NCBI GenBank assembly: GCA_945285405.1
Contig: CALYQJ010000009.1
Location: forward strand, 16,759-80,758
Origin: an uncultured Lactobacillaceae bacterium
GTDB lineage: Bacteria; Bacillota; Bacilli; Lactobacillales; Lactobacillaceae
Length of the DNA: 64,000 nucleotides
Direction of reading: 5' to 3'
The notes below the pieces were generated by a model. The model saw nothing but the letters and a program-made list of their open reading frames with translations. It ran no database searches and had not been told where the DNA came from. Shown in pieces: positions 39,589 to 51,362 of this stretch; position 1 is the first letter of the stretch, and every line of letters starts with the position of its first letter. The translations under genes were made by a program, and so were the position numbers.

Positions 39589-42255
39589 TTGGATTTAAAA
39601 ACCAAAAAAAAGAAAAATTTTTATGCAGCAGCTGTTGATGATTTAATTCAAGAATTTCGAACGTCTTACGACGGGATGAGTGAAGATCAAGTCCGACGTT
39701 TGCAAATGCAATATGGCAAAAATGAATTAACTGCTACGAAGAAAAAGACATATTTAGAAATGTTTATTTCGCAATTCAAGGATTTCATGATTATTGTTCT
39801 TTTAGTAGCGGCGTTGATTGCTGGATTAGTTGCTAAAGAATGGACTGATGCAATTATTATTTTAGCCGTAGTTGTTTTAAATGCGATTTTTGGCGTTTTT
39901 CAAGAGTCAAAAGCTGAAGGAGCAATTGATGCATTAAAAAAGATGGCAACACCAAAAGCCCGTGTTAAACGTGATGGTGCTGTTAAAGAAATTGATAGTA
40001 CAGAACTAGTACCTGGAGATATTGTAGTAGTTGAAGCAGGTGATGTAGTACCAGCAGATTTAAGACTTTTTGAAACAACAACCTTAAAAATTGAAGAATC
40101 TTCTTTAACAGGTGAATCAATTCCTGTTCAAAAGTTAGCAACTACATTGACGGAACCAAATTTAGCTTTAGGTGATCAAAAGGATATGGCCTTTTCTGGA
40201 ACTAACGTTACCTTTGGTAAGGGTACAGGAATTGTTGTTAACACTGGAATGAATACGGAAATTGGTCAAATTGCTTCAATGATTAATAATTCTGATGATA
40301 AAGTGACACCACTTCAGCGTAATCTATCACAATTAGGTAAAGTTTTAACTTATATTATTTTGATGATTTCGGTAGTGATCTTTATTATTGGGATGGCTAA
40401 ACACGAATCAAGTTTGATTAATATGTTAATTGTAGCAATTTCTATTGCTGTAGCCGCAATTCCTGAAGGTTTACCGGCAATAGTAACCATAATTTTGGCA
40501 TTAGGTACACAAAAATTATCTAAACAAAATGCAATTATTCGTAAACTACCCGCAGTTGAAACTTTAGGAAGTACAGATATTATTGGTTCAGATAAAACGG
40601 GGACATTAACAATGAATCAAATGACTGTTGAAGTGGTTTATACTAATCGTCAGATTTTAGAAGCTAAAACTCCTTTAGCCCATGAAGATATGACTTTACA
40701 AATTATGAATTTTGCTAATGATAGTCAAATTCAAGCTGATGGTACACTTTTGGGGGATCCAACTGAAACAGCATTAATAAAATATGGTCAAGAGCAGGGG
40801 TTCTATATTCAAGATGAGTTAAGAGAACGTCCAAGAATTAATGAATTACCATTTGATTCTGATCGAAAAATGATGACTAGTATTAATCGATTTGGTGGTC
40901 AGACTTATTTAATTATGACAAAGGGAGCACCAGATATTGTTTTACAGCATTGTAATAAATATTTGGAGAATAACGAATTACATGATTTAACAAGTGAAGA
41001 TCGAGAAGATATTTTACATGTCAATGAAAAACTAGCAAAACGAGCTTTAAGGGTTTTAAGTTTTGCATATAAAGTGGCGAGTGATCTACCATCACCAATT
41101 AATTCTGAAACAGTTGAAAATGATTTAGTGTTTGCCGGCATGGTTGGGATGATTGATCCCGAACGACCAGAAGCAAAAGATGCAGTAGCTGAGGCAAAAC
41201 GGGCAGGGATTAATACCATTATGATTACTGGTGATCATCAAATTACGGCTCAAGCGATAGCAATTCGTTTAGGTATTTTAGATCCAGAACAAAGCGGTGC
41301 TGTAATTACCGGAACTGATTTAAGTCAAATGGATGATCAACAATTAGCGAATAATGTTGAAAAGTATAAAGTATATGCCCGTGTTAATCCAGCTGATAAG
41401 GTACGGATAGTTAAAGCTTGGCAAAGTAAGAATAAAGTTGTGGCAATGACCGGAGATGGTGTTAACGATGCTCCAGCACTTAAAGCAGCTGATATTGGAA
41501 TTGGAATGGGGATTAATGGAACTGAAGTGTCCAAGAGTGCCAGTGATATGGTTTTAGCTGATGATAATTTTGCAACTATTGTTCATGCGGTTAAAGAAGG
41601 ACGAAAGGTTTTTGCTAATATTCAAAAAGCAATTCAATATTTAATGTCTGCTAATCTAGGTGAAGTTATAACAATTTTTATTTTAACTCTGATGGGTTGG
41701 GATGTTTTAGCACCAGTACAATTATTGTGGATTAATTTGGTTACTGATACTTTTCCTGCAATTGCTTTAGGAATTGAACCAACTGAAAAGGGTATTATGG
41801 ACCAAAAACCACGTGGTCGTAATTCAACTTTCTTTACTGGTGGTGTTTTACCCGCCATCGTTTATCAAGGAATTCTAGAAGCAGCTATTACTTTAGGAGT
41901 CTACTATTTTGCAATTAGTTTTCCTGTTCACCATAGTGCGGGATTAATTCACGAAGATGCTCAAACGATGGCATATGTTACTTTGGCTCTAATTCAACTA
42001 TTCCATGCTTTTAATGTTAAATCATTTAATAAGTCACTTTTCCAAATTAATCCCTTTGCTAATAAGGCGTTTAATTGGGCTATTTTAATTTCGTTAGTGC
42101 TGTTAGGTATAACTGTTTTAATTCCAGGGTTTATCCAAATTTTTCATGTTAGTTCATTGAATTTAAACCAGTGGTTAGCTATATTTATTGGTGCAATCTC
42201 AATGGTTATTGTGGTTGAAATTGTCAAAATTTTTCAAAGAATTTTTAATAAGTGA
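39589..42255 (+). CDS. Calcium/cation-translocating P-type ATPase
   Basis: SDKTGTLTMNQM; MTGDGVNDAPALKAADIGIGM; TTG start after GGAGG (track ORF starts within riboswitch at 39532). Confidence 0.93.
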   Translation: MDLKTKKKKNFYAAAVDDLIQEFRTSYDGMSEDQVRRLQMQYGKNELTATKKKTYLEMFISQFKDFMIIVLLVAALIAGLVAKEWTDAIIILAVVVLNAIFGVFQESKAEGAIDALKKMATPKARVKRDGAVKEIDSTELVPGDIVVVEAGDVVPADLRLFETTTLKIEESSLTGESIPVQKLATTLTEPNLALGDQKDMAFSGTNVTFGKGTGIVVNTGMNTEIGQIASMINNSDDKVTPLQRNLSQLGKVLTYIILMISVVIFIIGMAKHESSLINMLIVAISIAVAAIPEGLPAIVTIILALGTQKLSKQNAIIRKLPAVETLGSTDIIGSDKTGTLTMNQMTVEVVYTNRQILEAKTPLAHEDMTLQIMNFANDSQIQADGTLLGDPTETALIKYGQEQGFYIQDELRERPRINELPFDSDRKMMTSINRFGGQTYLIMTKGAPDIVLQHCNKYLENNELHDLTSEDREDILHVNEKLAKRALRVLSFAYKVASDLPSPINSETVENDLVFAGMVGMIDPERPEAKDAVAEAKRAGINTIMITGDHQITAQAIAIRLGILDPEQSGAVITGTDLSQMDDQQLANNVEKYKVYARVNPADKVRIVKAWQSKNKVVAMTGDGVNDAPALKAADIGIGMGINGTEVSKSASDMVLADDNFATIVHAVKEGRKVFANIQKAIQYLMSANLGEVITIFILTLMGWDVLAPVQLLWINLVTDTFPAIALGIEPTEKGIMDQKPRGRNSTFFTGGVLPAIVYQGILEAAITLGVYYFAISFPVHHSAGLIHEDAQTMAYVTLALIQLFHAFNVKSFNKSLFQINPFANKAFNWAILISLVLLGITVLIPGFIQIFHVSSLNLNQWLAIFIGAISMVIVVEIVKIFQRIFNK

Positions 42256-42272
42256 CAAAAACAGTAATGGAG

Positions 42273-42309
42273 CGAAAACCATCAATACAGGTGATTTTCG
42301 CCTTTTTTG
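42273..42309 (+). terminator. Intrinsic terminator after P-type ATPase
   Basis: GCGAAAA...TTTTCGC hairpin followed by TTTTTT. Confidence 0.7.
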
Positions 42310-42374
42310 ACTTAGCTTTAATTTGAAGTTTTGGTCAGAATAAGATATCTTTATAAGCGATAAAGAGGTTAAAA

Positions 42375-43664
42375 ATGTTCGTAGATGAAGCGTATATCAA
42401 TGTAAAAGCTGGCGATGGTGGTAACGGTAAAGTTGCTTTTCGCCATGAAAAATATGTACCTAATGGCGGTCCTGCCGGTGGTGACGGTGGAAAAGGTGGC
42501 AATATCATTGCTCAGGCAGATCCAGGTTTAAAAACTTTGATGGATTTAAAATATCATCGTCATTTTAAAGCTCAACGTGGTAATGATGGAGAAATTAAAT
42601 CTAAATATGGCCGTGGTGGCAAAGATTTAATTTTAAAAGTTCCTTTAGGAACTTTAATAAAAGATGCTGATAGTAAAGCAGTTATTGGTGATTTAACTAC
42701 TGCTGGTCAACAAGTAGTAGTTGCTCGTGGTGGTGCTGGGGGAAGAGGTAATATTCATTTTGCTACATCGACCCATCAAGCTCCAGAAATTGCTGAAAAT
42801 GGCATTCCCGGTGAAGAACGGGAACTATATTTGGAATTAAAAATGATTGCTGATGTGGGGTTAGTCGGGTTCCCGTCAGTTGGTAAATCAACTTTTCTTT
42901 CAGTAGTAACAAGTGCTAAACCTAAAATTGCGGCTTATGCTTTTACGACTTTACAACCAAATTTAGGAGTTTTAAGGTTAAGAGATGGTCGTGAATTAGT
43001 TATGGCTGATCTTCCTGGAATTATTGAAGGTGCTTCAGCTGGCGTTGGTTTAGGTTTAGTTTTTTTGAGACACATCGAACGGACGCGGATGCTTTTACAT
43101 TTAGTTGATATGGATCCGAATAATGGTCGAGACGCATTTAGTGACTTTGTAACGATTCAAAATGAATTAAAAAATTATGGTGAAGCAGTAGCTAAAAAGC
43201 CATTGATTATTGTTGCAACTAAAACTGATTTACCTGGAGCGGTTGAAAAGTTAAATAACTTTAAAGAAAAATTAGCAGCTCAAGTGGATTCTAAAATTTC
43301 AATATATGCGATTTCTAATTTCACACATGAAGGTGTAGATCCTTTGATTAAAGCAGTTTTTGAAAAAATTAATCAAATTCCTAAACCTATGATTTCAAAT
43401 GAAACAGCAAAAAAACATGTTGATTATAATTATCAGGATGAGGCTTCAATTCAAATAGAAAAAATAGCTGAACATAAATATCGTGTTAATAGTGAAAGAG
43501 TTTCACGCTTATTAGCTCGTAGTAATTTAAATTATCAAGATGGTATTATGCGTTTTGCTCGATCCTTACGTAATATGGGGGTTGATGAAGCTTTGAGAGA
43601 TTTTGGGGTTAAAGATGGTGATCTAGTAATGATTGATGATTTTGAGTTAGAATTTAAGGAATAA
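42375..43664 (+). CDS. obgE: GTPase ObgE
   Basis: Obg glycine-rich N-domain; VGFPSVGKSTFLSVV; C-terminal OCT domain. Confidence 0.97.
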   Translation: MFVDEAYINVKAGDGGNGKVAFRHEKYVPNGGPAGGDGGKGGNIIAQADPGLKTLMDLKYHRHFKAQRGNDGEIKSKYGRGGKDLILKVPLGTLIKDADSKAVIGDLTTAGQQVVVARGGAGGRGNIHFATSTHQAPEIAENGIPGEERELYLELKMIADVGLVGFPSVGKSTFLSVVTSAKPKIAAYAFTTLQPNLGVLRLRDGRELVMADLPGIIEGASAGVGLGLVFLRHIERTRMLLHLVDMDPNNGRDAFSDFVTIQNELKNYGEAVAKKPLIIVATKTDLPGAVEKLNNFKEKLAAQVDSKISIYAISNFTHEGVDPLIKAVFEKINQIPKPMISNETAKKHVDYNYQDEASIQIEKIAEHKYRVNSERVSRLLARSNLNYQDGIMRFARSLRNMGVDEALRDFGVKDGDLVMIDDFELEFKE

Positions 43665-43665
43665 A

Positions 43666-45666
43666 ATGATCAAAAGTTGGGATAAAAGTACCAAAAACCC
43701 TAAAGCCACATCAACCTATATTACTGGATTTGACGGTTTAAGGGCAGTAGGTGTCCTTTTGGTAATTTTTTATCACCTTAATCCTCAGCTTTTTGCCGGG
43801 GGTTATTTAGGTGTACCTATTTTTATGGTTCTTTCTGGTTACTTAATTACCAGTTCCTTAATGAATGAATTTCAAAGTTCAGGTAAAATTAACTTAAAGT
43901 CTTTCTTTATGAGAAGAATTAAGCGTATTTACCCAGCATTAGTTACAGTTCTTTTTGCTACAAGTACTTATATTTTACTTTTTCAAAGAGATTTATTAGC
44001 TAAATTGTGGCAAATAGTATTAACTAATTTAGCTAGTGTTTATAATTGGTGGCAAATCTTTAATGGACAATCTTATTTTGAACGTTTTGCAACTAATGTT
44101 TCGCCATTTACTCATTTATGGACTTTATCAATTGAAGGACAATTTTATTTAATATGGCCCATTATCGTAATTGTATTATTTCGATTGGTTAATAAGAATT
44201 GGCAAAAGTCATTATTTACCTTAGGACTAGCTTTTCTTTCAGCAGGAGCAATGGCAGTAATGTATTCTCCTGATCAAATTAATCGGGTGTACTATGGTAC
44301 TGATACGCGAGCTTTTTCTATTTTGTTAGGTTGCAGTTTAGCTTTTGTTTGGCCAGTAAAACGTTTAAATCGTAATTTGAATCGCGAAAGTCGTATTTTA
44401 ATTAACTCACTAGGATCAATAGCTTTATTAGCAATGTTGATAATGATTTTACTATTAAAAGATCAATCAAGTAGTTTATATCAATCAGGAATGTTTATCT
44501 TTTCACTGTTTACTACTATTTTAGTTGCAGCTATTGCTCATCCAGGTAGCAGTTTTAATAGAATATTTACCAATTCGATTTGTAATTATATTGGTAAAAT
44601 TAGTTACGGGATTTATTTATATCAATTTCCAGTAATGATTTTTTTTGAAAACAGCCATCCAGATTTATTTAAACATCGATTTTTATATGGTTTAATCGAG
44701 TTAATTATTATTTTTTTGATCAGTACTTTTTCTTACGTGACAATTGAAAAGTATTTTGCACATCTAACTTTAACCGATTTTAAAAAAGATTTAAAAAAAA
44801 TCTTAAAATTTAAAAGTTGGGTTCATTCAAATCAACGACCTAAAATTGCTTTGATACTTTTTCTTTCAATCGGATGTTTAGGAATGATTGGTAATATTAG
44901 TTCAATTTTTATTAAACCTAAAGATCCTGCTAAGTCAACCTTAGCAAAAAGGATTAAAGTTAATACGCGAAAGCAAAAAGCTCATAATAAAATTGCTGAA
45001 CAAGAAGCGCGTAAAGCTAATCAGGCTTTACAAAAATTGAATGAAGGTAAAAAAAGAAGTCAAGAGTCACATTATTTATCAAATACCCAGAGAAATAGAT
45101 TGAAGTTACAAGCACAAAAAAGTCCAATTAATCAACAATATGAAAAGTATGGGTTAACTCAGTTTGAATTACAATTGGCTCAGGAAGTGGGAATAACTGC
45201 CGTTGGTGATAGTGTTATGGTTGATGGACAACAAGTTTTAACTGCAATTTTTCCTAAAATTGTTCTGGATGCCGCTATAAGTCGTCAAGCTACAGATTTG
45301 CCTAATATTTTAAATGATAAAATAAAGCAAAAGGTTATTGCGAATAATCTTTTAATTGGATTAGGAACTAATGGGCAATTAACAGACGATGTGATTGATC
45401 AATCAATGAAAATTGCTACACCACAGCGACAAGTATTTTGGATTAATAATTATGTTCCTAATCGTCCCTGGCAAGACACTAATAATCTGCTTTTAACTAA
45501 AAAAGCACGACAGTATCGAAATTTATATTTAATTAATTGGCATGATTATGTATCACCACATCAAGATTGGTTATATCATGATTTAACGCATCCTAATTCA
45601 TTGGGAGCAACGATGTATGGTACTTTTATTGCTAAAAAAATTCTCCAAATTTTGGAGCAGAAGTGA
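43666..45666 (+). CDS. OatA-like acyltransferase (acyltransferase-3 + SGNH domain)
   Basis: [43 protein letters not shown]-terminal [10 protein letters not shown]. Confidence 0.92.
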   Translation: MIKSWDKSTKNPKATSTYITGFDGLRAVGVLLVIFYHLNPQLFAGGYLGVPIFMVLSGYLITSSLMNEFQSSGKINLKSFFMRRIKRIYPALVTVLFATSTYILLFQRDLLAKLWQIVLTNLASVYNWWQIFNGQSYFERFATNVSPFTHLWTLSIEGQFYLIWPIIVIVLFRLVNKNWQKSLFTLGLAFLSAGAMAVMYSPDQINRVYYGTDTRAFSILLGCSLAFVWPVKRLNRNLNRESRILINSLGSIALLAMLIMILLLKDQSSSLYQSGMFIFSLFTTILVAAIAHPGSSFNRIFTNSICNYIGKISYGIYLYQFPVMIFFENSHPDLFKHRFLYGLIELIIIFLISTFSYVTIEKYFAHLTLTDFKKDLKKILKFKSWVHSNQRPKIALILFLSIGCLGMIGNISSIFIKPKDPAKSTLAKRIKVNTRKQKAHNKIAEQEARKANQALQKLNEGKKRSQESHYLSNTQRNRLKLQAQKSPINQQYEKYGLTQFELQLAQEVGITAVGDSVMVDGQQVLTAIFPKIVLDAAISRQATDLPNILNDKIKQKVIANNLLIGLGTNGQLTDDVIDQSMKIATPQRQVFWINNYVPNRPWQDTNNLLLTKKARQYRNLYLINWHDYVSPHQDWLYHDLTHPNSLGATMYGTFIAKKILQILEQK

Positions 45667-45670
45667 GTGT

Positions 45671-46618
45671 ATGGAAATTGAATTTTTAGGTACAGGAGCT
45701 GGTGCGCCTTCTAAAAGTCGCAATGTCTCTGCTACCGCCTTAAAGTTACTAGATGAAATTAATGAAATTTGGCTTTTTGATGTTGGTGAAGCTACTCAGC
45801 ATCAGATTTTAAAAACTAATATTAAACCACGTAAAATTACTAAAATCTTTATTACTCATTTACATGGTGATCATATTTTTGGTTTACCTGGTTTTTTATC
45901 GAGTCGCTCTTTTCAAAATGGCGATGCTCCGGTTGAAATTTATGGTCCTGTGGGAATTAAAGAGTATGTTAAAACCAGTTTAAGAATTTCAGGAACCCAT
46001 TTAAGTTATCGCATAATTTTTCATGAAATAGAAAATGAAAAAGGTCAGTTATTTAGTAATGATCACTTTCAAGTTAAATATGCTTTATTAGATCATCGAA
46101 TTCCAAGTTATGGTTATCGTGTAATTGAAGCTACAAAACCAGGCGAGCTTTTAGTTGATAAATTATTGCAGGCTGGTGTTCCTTCGGGTCCGCTTTATGG
46201 TCAGCTAAAGCAAGGTAAAGATATAGTTTTACCGGATGGTCGTACATTTTTAAGCTCTGATTATGTAGGCCCTGCTATTCCAGGAAGGATTGTGACAATT
46301 TTTGGTGATACTCGTATAAGTAAAAATCATCTATTTCTAGCTCATAATGCTGATGTAGTTGTTCATGAAAGTACTTTTGCTCATCAAGATCGTGACATTG
46401 CTCATAAATATTATCATTCTGCTAGTACGCAAGTAGCTAAAATGGCTAAAGATGCTCATGCAAAGTATTTAATTTTAACTCATCTGTCAGCTCGTTATTT
46501 AGGCAAAAATGCCCTTATGTTGCAAAAGCAAGCAGAAAAAATTTTCCCAAAAGTACAAGTTGCTAGTGATTTAATGACTTATAATGTATTACCTAAGAAG
46601 GACTTAAGTGATGAATAA
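45671..46618 (+). CDS. rnz: Ribonuclease Z
   Basis: [36 protein letters not shown]; start corrected from track 45617. Confidence 0.95.
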   Translation: MEIEFLGTGAGAPSKSRNVSATALKLLDEINEIWLFDVGEATQHQILKTNIKPRKITKIFITHLHGDHIFGLPGFLSSRSFQNGDAPVEIYGPVGIKEYVKTSLRISGTHLSYRIIFHEIENEKGQLFSNDHFQVKYALLDHRIPSYGYRVIEATKPGELLVDKLLQAGVPSGPLYGQLKQGKDIVLPDGRTFLSSDYVGPAIPGRIVTIFGDTRISKNHLFLAHNADVVVHESTFAHQDRDIAHKYYHSASTQVAKMAKDAHAKYLILTHLSARYLGKNALMLQKQAEKIFPKVQVASDLMTYNVLPKKDLSDE

Positions 46619-47390
46619 AAGAAATATTATTGTTACTGGTGCTGATTCAGGAATTGGCTTAGAGACTTGCCGTTCTTTGATCAATCTAGGCTTTTTTATC
46701 ATTATGATTGGTCGTAATTCAGCAAAGCTTTTACAAGCTCAATCTAAAATTGATCCAGATCACCAAAATTCTAATGTTTTAAGCTGCGATTTAACTCGTC
46801 GTTTAGCGATAAAACAAGCAATCACATTAATTCGCCATAGTAAAATTCAAATTTATGGTTTGATTAATACAGCTGGTGTTGGCTATTTTGAAAAAGTATT
46901 AGATACTACTGATATGCAAATTGAACAGACTTTTGAAACCAATACTTTAGGGTTAATTTATTTAACTAAATATGTTGCTCGGTTGATGGTACATCAAGGT
47001 TTTGGTCATATTATTAATGTTGCTTCGATGGCAGGTAAAATTATTACACCAAAAGCGGCCATTTATGGTAGTTCTAAAGCGGCAGTAATTTCTTTCTCAA
47101 ATGGTTTGCGCATGGAATTAAAACCATACAATGTTTTAGTTTCAACAGTTAATACAGGTCCAGTTAAAACTCCTTTTCTTAAAAAAGCGGATCTTTCAGA
47201 AAATTATGCAAAATCAGTTCAAAAATATCTTCTGGATCCACAAATTGTTGGAGAAAAAATTGCACAATTATTAATTGATTATCGTCGTGAACTCAATTTA
47301 CCTTGGTATATGGAACTTGCAGCAAAGCTATATCCTCTTTTCCCACAATTAGGAGATTATTTAAGTGGAGATGTTTTTAATAAAAAATAA
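46611..47390 (+). CDS. SDR family NAD(P)-dependent oxidoreductase
   Basis: [34 protein letters not shown]. Confidence 0.92.
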   Translation: MNKRNIIVTGADSGIGLETCRSLINLGFFIIMIGRNSAKLLQAQSKIDPDHQNSNVLSCDLTRRLAIKQAITLIRHSKIQIYGLINTAGVGYFEKVLDTTDMQIEQTFETNTLGLIYLTKYVARLMVHQGFGHIINVASMAGKIITPKAAIYGSSKAAVISFSNGLRMELKPYNVLVSTVNTGPVKTPFLKKADLSENYAKSVQKYLLDPQIVGEKIAQLLIDYRRELNLPWYMELAAKLYPLFPQLGDYLSGDVFNKK

Positions 47391-48299
47391 TTAAAAAAAG
47401 CCACGATGTTTTAAAATACGATATACCCAAATCATAATAATAGTTGTTCCTATGGTAATTAAAATCCATGAAAATGTACCTTTAGTCATTGGTAAATCAA
47501 TGTTCATTCCAAAAAAACCAACAACGATAGCTGGAATAGCTAGAACAATAGAAGCTACAGTTAAAATACTCATTGAACGATTAGTATTATTATTAATAAT
47601 ATTTTCATATGCATCAGATAGTAAATTCATCATTTTAGTTGAGACATTTGCCATATCTAATGCTTGTTTCATTTCAATTTCGATGTCTTCAAGGAATTCT
47701 TTTTCGGAGGCATCGATTTTTTCGCGTTTCGCGTTTTTAAATTGTTCTAAAGTCGCATGATTTCGTTGAAGCGCATTAAGATAATAGATTAACTCTACTT
47801 TTACATTTAAAAGTTCACTTAAATATTCACTATTTCGATGATGAGATAAAGTTTTTTGAAGAAAATTTTGTTTACGTTCGACTTCTTCCAAGGTATCTAA
47901 AAATTTAGCAGTTATGTTAAAAAAAGCATTTAAAACTAGATCTAGAGGTTTTATTGAATTTGGATTTTGTGCTTCCAAGTAGGCTTTTGGAAATTTTTCA
48001 ATAATATTTTTAACTGCCAGATTATTAGTAAATGTAATTAAACGATTAGGATTTTGAATAAAAAAAGCTAATGGTTGAATTTCTACTTCACTTTTTGTTT
48101 GATCAGCGATGCTATTAAGAATGATCAGATCATTTTTTTGGTCAAATTCATAGCGAGGTGACTCGAAACGATCCGTTGCATAATTTAGCATTTCTTCATT
48201 TAATTCATAGTGATCATGAAGTTCTAAAAGTTCTTGTGAATCAGGATTAACAACTTCTATTAATTCAAATTGAGGATAATCATGATTAATTTTTATCAT
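47391..48299 (-). CDS. CorA-family magnesium/divalent cation transporter
   Basis: VVGFFGMNIDLP (GMN motif) and C-terminal TM pair. Confidence 0.92.
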   Translation of the reverse strand: MIKINHDYPQFELIEVVNPDSQELLELHDHYELNEEMLNYATDRFESPRYEFDQKNDLIILNSIADQTKSEVEIQPLAFFIQNPNRLITFTNNLAVKNIIEKFPKAYLEAQNPNSIKPLDLVLNAFFNITAKFLDTLEEVERKQNFLQKTLSHHRNSEYLSELLNVKVELIYYLNALQRNHATLEQFKNAKREKIDASEKEFLEDIEIEMKQALDMANVSTKMMNLLSDAYENIINNNTNRSMSILTVASIVLAIPAIVVGFFGMNIDLPMTKGTFSWILITIGTTIIMIWVYRILKHRGFF

Positions 48300-48396
48300 A
48301 TTTTTTTACCTTTTTTATCTAAAAATTCAAAAAAACATCTTGTCTATTTGACCAATACTGACTATAATATATGTAAACCATTTTCGAGGTGAAATT

Positions 48397-51009
48397 ATGG
48401 ATCAAAATAAATTTACAAATACCTTAAATGAAGCAATTCAAACTGCACAACAACTAGCAATAGAAAATCAAAATTATGAAATTGATGTACCACATTTAAT
48501 TAAGGGCATTTTAGATCAGGATGATTCTTTGGGCAAGACCATTTTTCAAGGTCAAAATATTCCCGGTGATGTTTTAGCTGCAGAATTAACTCAAGAAATC
48601 GCTAATCTTCCTAAGGTGAGTGGTTCTGAATCTAATAATGGTCAAACAATTTCTCGCGATCTATTCAATCTTTTTAATACAGCACAAAAAATTGCAAAAA
48701 ATTTTGGTGACGAGTTTGTTGCAGTAGATACGGTTTTGTTATCTCTTTTTGATTATGATCAATTACCGATTACTAAATTTCTTGTAAGTAGAGGGTTAAA
48801 TAAAACTAAAATGCGATCTATCGTTGAGGATTTACGAAGCGGTAGCAAAATCACAAGTCAAGATGCGGAGAAAAACTATAAAGCATTAGAGAAATACGGC
48901 ACAAACATGATCGCCGAGGCCAGAAAAGGTAATGCTGATCCAATTATTGGTCGCGATAGTGAAATTATGAATGTAATTCGAGTTTTATCTCGTAAAACAA
49001 AAAATAATCCAATTTTAATTGGAGATCCAGGTGTTGGTAAAACAGCCGTTGTTGAAGGTTTAGTTCAACGAATGGTTAATGGTGATGTGCCTGATAATTT
49101 AAAGGATAAAGTTGTTTATAACTTGGATATGGGTTCACTGATTGCAGGTGCTAAATACCGTGGTGAATTTGAAGAACGTCTACAGGCAGTTTTAAAAGAA
49201 GTTAAAAAAGCTGACGGTAGAATTATTCTCTTTATTGATGAAATTCATAATATTGTTGGCGCAGGTAAGACTGAAGGTAGTATGGATGCTGGTAACTTAT
49301 TAAAGCCAATGCTGGCTCGTGGTCAATTGAGGTTAATTGGAGCAACTACCTTGGATGAGTATCGATTATACATTGAAAAGGATAAAGCTTTAGAGCGGCG
49401 CTTTCAAAGAGTAATGATTGATGAACCAACAGTTGAAGATACAATTAGTATTTTGCGTGGATTAAGGGAACGCTTTGAAGTTTATCATGGGGTAAGAATC
49501 CATGATAGTGCTTTAGTAGCTGCAGCTACTTTGTCTAATCGATATATCACTGATCGATTTTTACCCGATAAAGCGATTGATTTAGTTGATGAAGCTAGTG
49601 CTAATATTAATGTAGAAATGCATTCAGTTCCTGAAGAATTGGATGAAAGTAATCGAAAATTAATTCAGTTACAAATCGAAGAGGAATCCTTAAAAAAGGA
49701 AACTGATCAAGCTTCAAAGATTCGTTTAGAAGATACAAAGAAAGAAATTGCTGAAGCTAAAGAAGAAAATAATCAACTTAAAGCTCGTTGGGATCAAGAA
49801 CTAAAATCAATTAATAGTTTAAATGAAAAGAAAAAATTAATTGAAAAAGCTAAACATGATTTAAAAGAAGCACAAAATCGCTCTGATTTTGAAACTGCAG
49901 CTAAAATTCAGCATGGAACTTTACCGAAATTAGAAAGAGAATTGCAAGAAGCGGAAGGAAGTTCTAAAAATCATGATGATTGGATGGTTGATGAATCAGT
50001 TACAGAAAATGAAATTGCTGAAGTTATTAGCCGTCAGACTGGAATTCCAATTTCAAAATTAGTTCAAAGTGATCGTGACAAATTATTGCATTTAGAAGAT
50101 CAACTGAAAAAACGCGTTGTTGGACAGGATGAAGCAGTAAAAGTAGTATCTGATGCCATTATTCGATCACGTGCAGGAATTCAAGATCCTAATCGTCCGT
50201 TAGGTAGTTTCATTTTTCTTGGGCCAACAGGAGTAGGAAAAACTCAATTAGCTAAGAGTTTAGCTGAATTATTGTTTGATTCAGAAAAACATATGGTACG
50301 TATCGATATGAGCGAGTATATGGAAAAAGAGTCTGTTTCAAGATTAATTGGTGCAGCCCCAGGTTATATTGGTTATGAAGAAGGTGGACAATTAACTGAA
50401 GCAGTAAAACGTAATCCTTATTCAATTATTTTGTTAGACGAAATTGAAAAAGCTCATCGAGATGTATTTAATGTTTTATTGCAAGTTCTTGATGATGGCC
50501 GTTTAACTGATGGTAAAGGTCAAACTGTTGATTTTAAGAATACTTTAATTATAATGACTAGCAATTTAGGCGCTGACTTGATTTTGGATCAACAACAAAA
50601 AGAATCACCAGAGGCATTACATCAGCAATTAATGGATGTAGTAAAAGCTAATTTTAAACCAGAATTTTTAAATCGTGTTGATGCTATTTTGCAATTTAAC
50701 GCTTTAAGTGAAGATGATGTTGTTAAAATTGTAAAAATTGATATGCAGGATTTAAAGGAACGTTTAGCAAATCAGCGGATTACTTTAGAAGTAAATCCAG
50801 CAGTTCTTGAGTGGATTGGTAAAAGTTCTTATGATCCAAGCTTTGGTGCAAGACCAATTCAAAGATTCATTAAAAATAATGTTGAAACTCCTTTAGCTAA
50901 AGAAATTATCGCTGGTAAAGTTTTACCCGATACTAAAGTAAGTGCAGAAATGGATCAAAATAAATTAATTTTTGTAAGTCAGAAAGTAAATAGTGAAGTT
51001 ACGGCTTAA
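48397..51009 (+). CDS. clpB: ATP-dependent chaperone ClpB
   Basis: Two AAA domains: [14 protein letters not shown] and [14 protein letters not shown]; 870 aa. Confidence 0.97.
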   Translation: MDQNKFTNTLNEAIQTAQQLAIENQNYEIDVPHLIKGILDQDDSLGKTIFQGQNIPGDVLAAELTQEIANLPKVSGSESNNGQTISRDLFNLFNTAQKIAKNFGDEFVAVDTVLLSLFDYDQLPITKFLVSRGLNKTKMRSIVEDLRSGSKITSQDAEKNYKALEKYGTNMIAEARKGNADPIIGRDSEIMNVIRVLSRKTKNNPILIGDPGVGKTAVVEGLVQRMVNGDVPDNLKDKVVYNLDMGSLIAGAKYRGEFEERLQAVLKEVKKADGRIILFIDEIHNIVGAGKTEGSMDAGNLLKPMLARGQLRLIGATTLDEYRLYIEKDKALERRFQRVMIDEPTVEDTISILRGLRERFEVYHGVRIHDSALVAAATLSNRYITDRFLPDKAIDLVDEASANINVEMHSVPEELDESNRKLIQLQIEEESLKKETDQASKIRLEDTKKEIAEAKEENNQLKARWDQELKSINSLNEKKKLIEKAKHDLKEAQNRSDFETAAKIQHGTLPKLERELQEAEGSSKNHDDWMVDESVTENEIAEVISRQTGIPISKLVQSDRDKLLHLEDQLKKRVVGQDEAVKVVSDAIIRSRAGIQDPNRPLGSFIFLGPTGVGKTQLAKSLAELLFDSEKHMVRIDMSEYMEKESVSRLIGAAPGYIGYEEGGQLTEAVKRNPYSIILLDEIEKAHRDVFNVLLQVLDDGRLTDGKGQTVDFKNTLIIMTSNLGADLILDQQQKESPEALHQQLMDVVKANFKPEFLNRVDAILQFNALSEDDVVKIVKIDMQDLKERLANQRITLEVNPAVLEWIGKSSYDPSFGARPIQRFIKNNVETPLAKEIIAGKVLPDTKVSAEMDQNKLIFVSQKVNSEVTA

Positions 51010-51066
51010 ATAATTTTAAGTTAATTAATTAATTAAGCAAAAAGTTAAACTTAAAACTTTTTTATA

Positions 51067-51099
51067 TCCGTTAAGGTTTATAACCTTAACGGATTTTTT
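51067..51099 (+). terminator. Intrinsic terminator after clpB
   Basis: TCCGTTAAGGTT-tat-AACCTTAACGGA-TTTTTTT. Confidence 0.92.
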
Positions 51100-51362
51100 T
51101 AGGTATTTAAATAATTTTTACCTTATATATATATTTCATAATAACTAAACAAAGATAAAGAATTTCTTAATATTTTTTTAGGTACTTATTTTATTATTTA
51201 CAATAAAAAATATTTTTGTTAGTATGTTCCAGCAAAATTTGGAGAGGAAAAAATTTAGTAAAAATATTTTTAAAAACCTTAAATAAATAGTTAGTTGGAT
51301 TAATGAAAATTTCAGATTATTTAACTAATAGACGTTAAGACTAGAAATAGGAGTGGTATTAA

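Noticed and set aside
40905-41858. Several ORFs antisense to the P-type ATPase
   Set aside because: Within a conserved gene and without start signals.
51228-51290. 20-codon ORF MFQQNLERKKFSKNIFKNLK upstream of rpiR
   Set aside because: No proper RBS spacing, AT-rich, no supporting structure.
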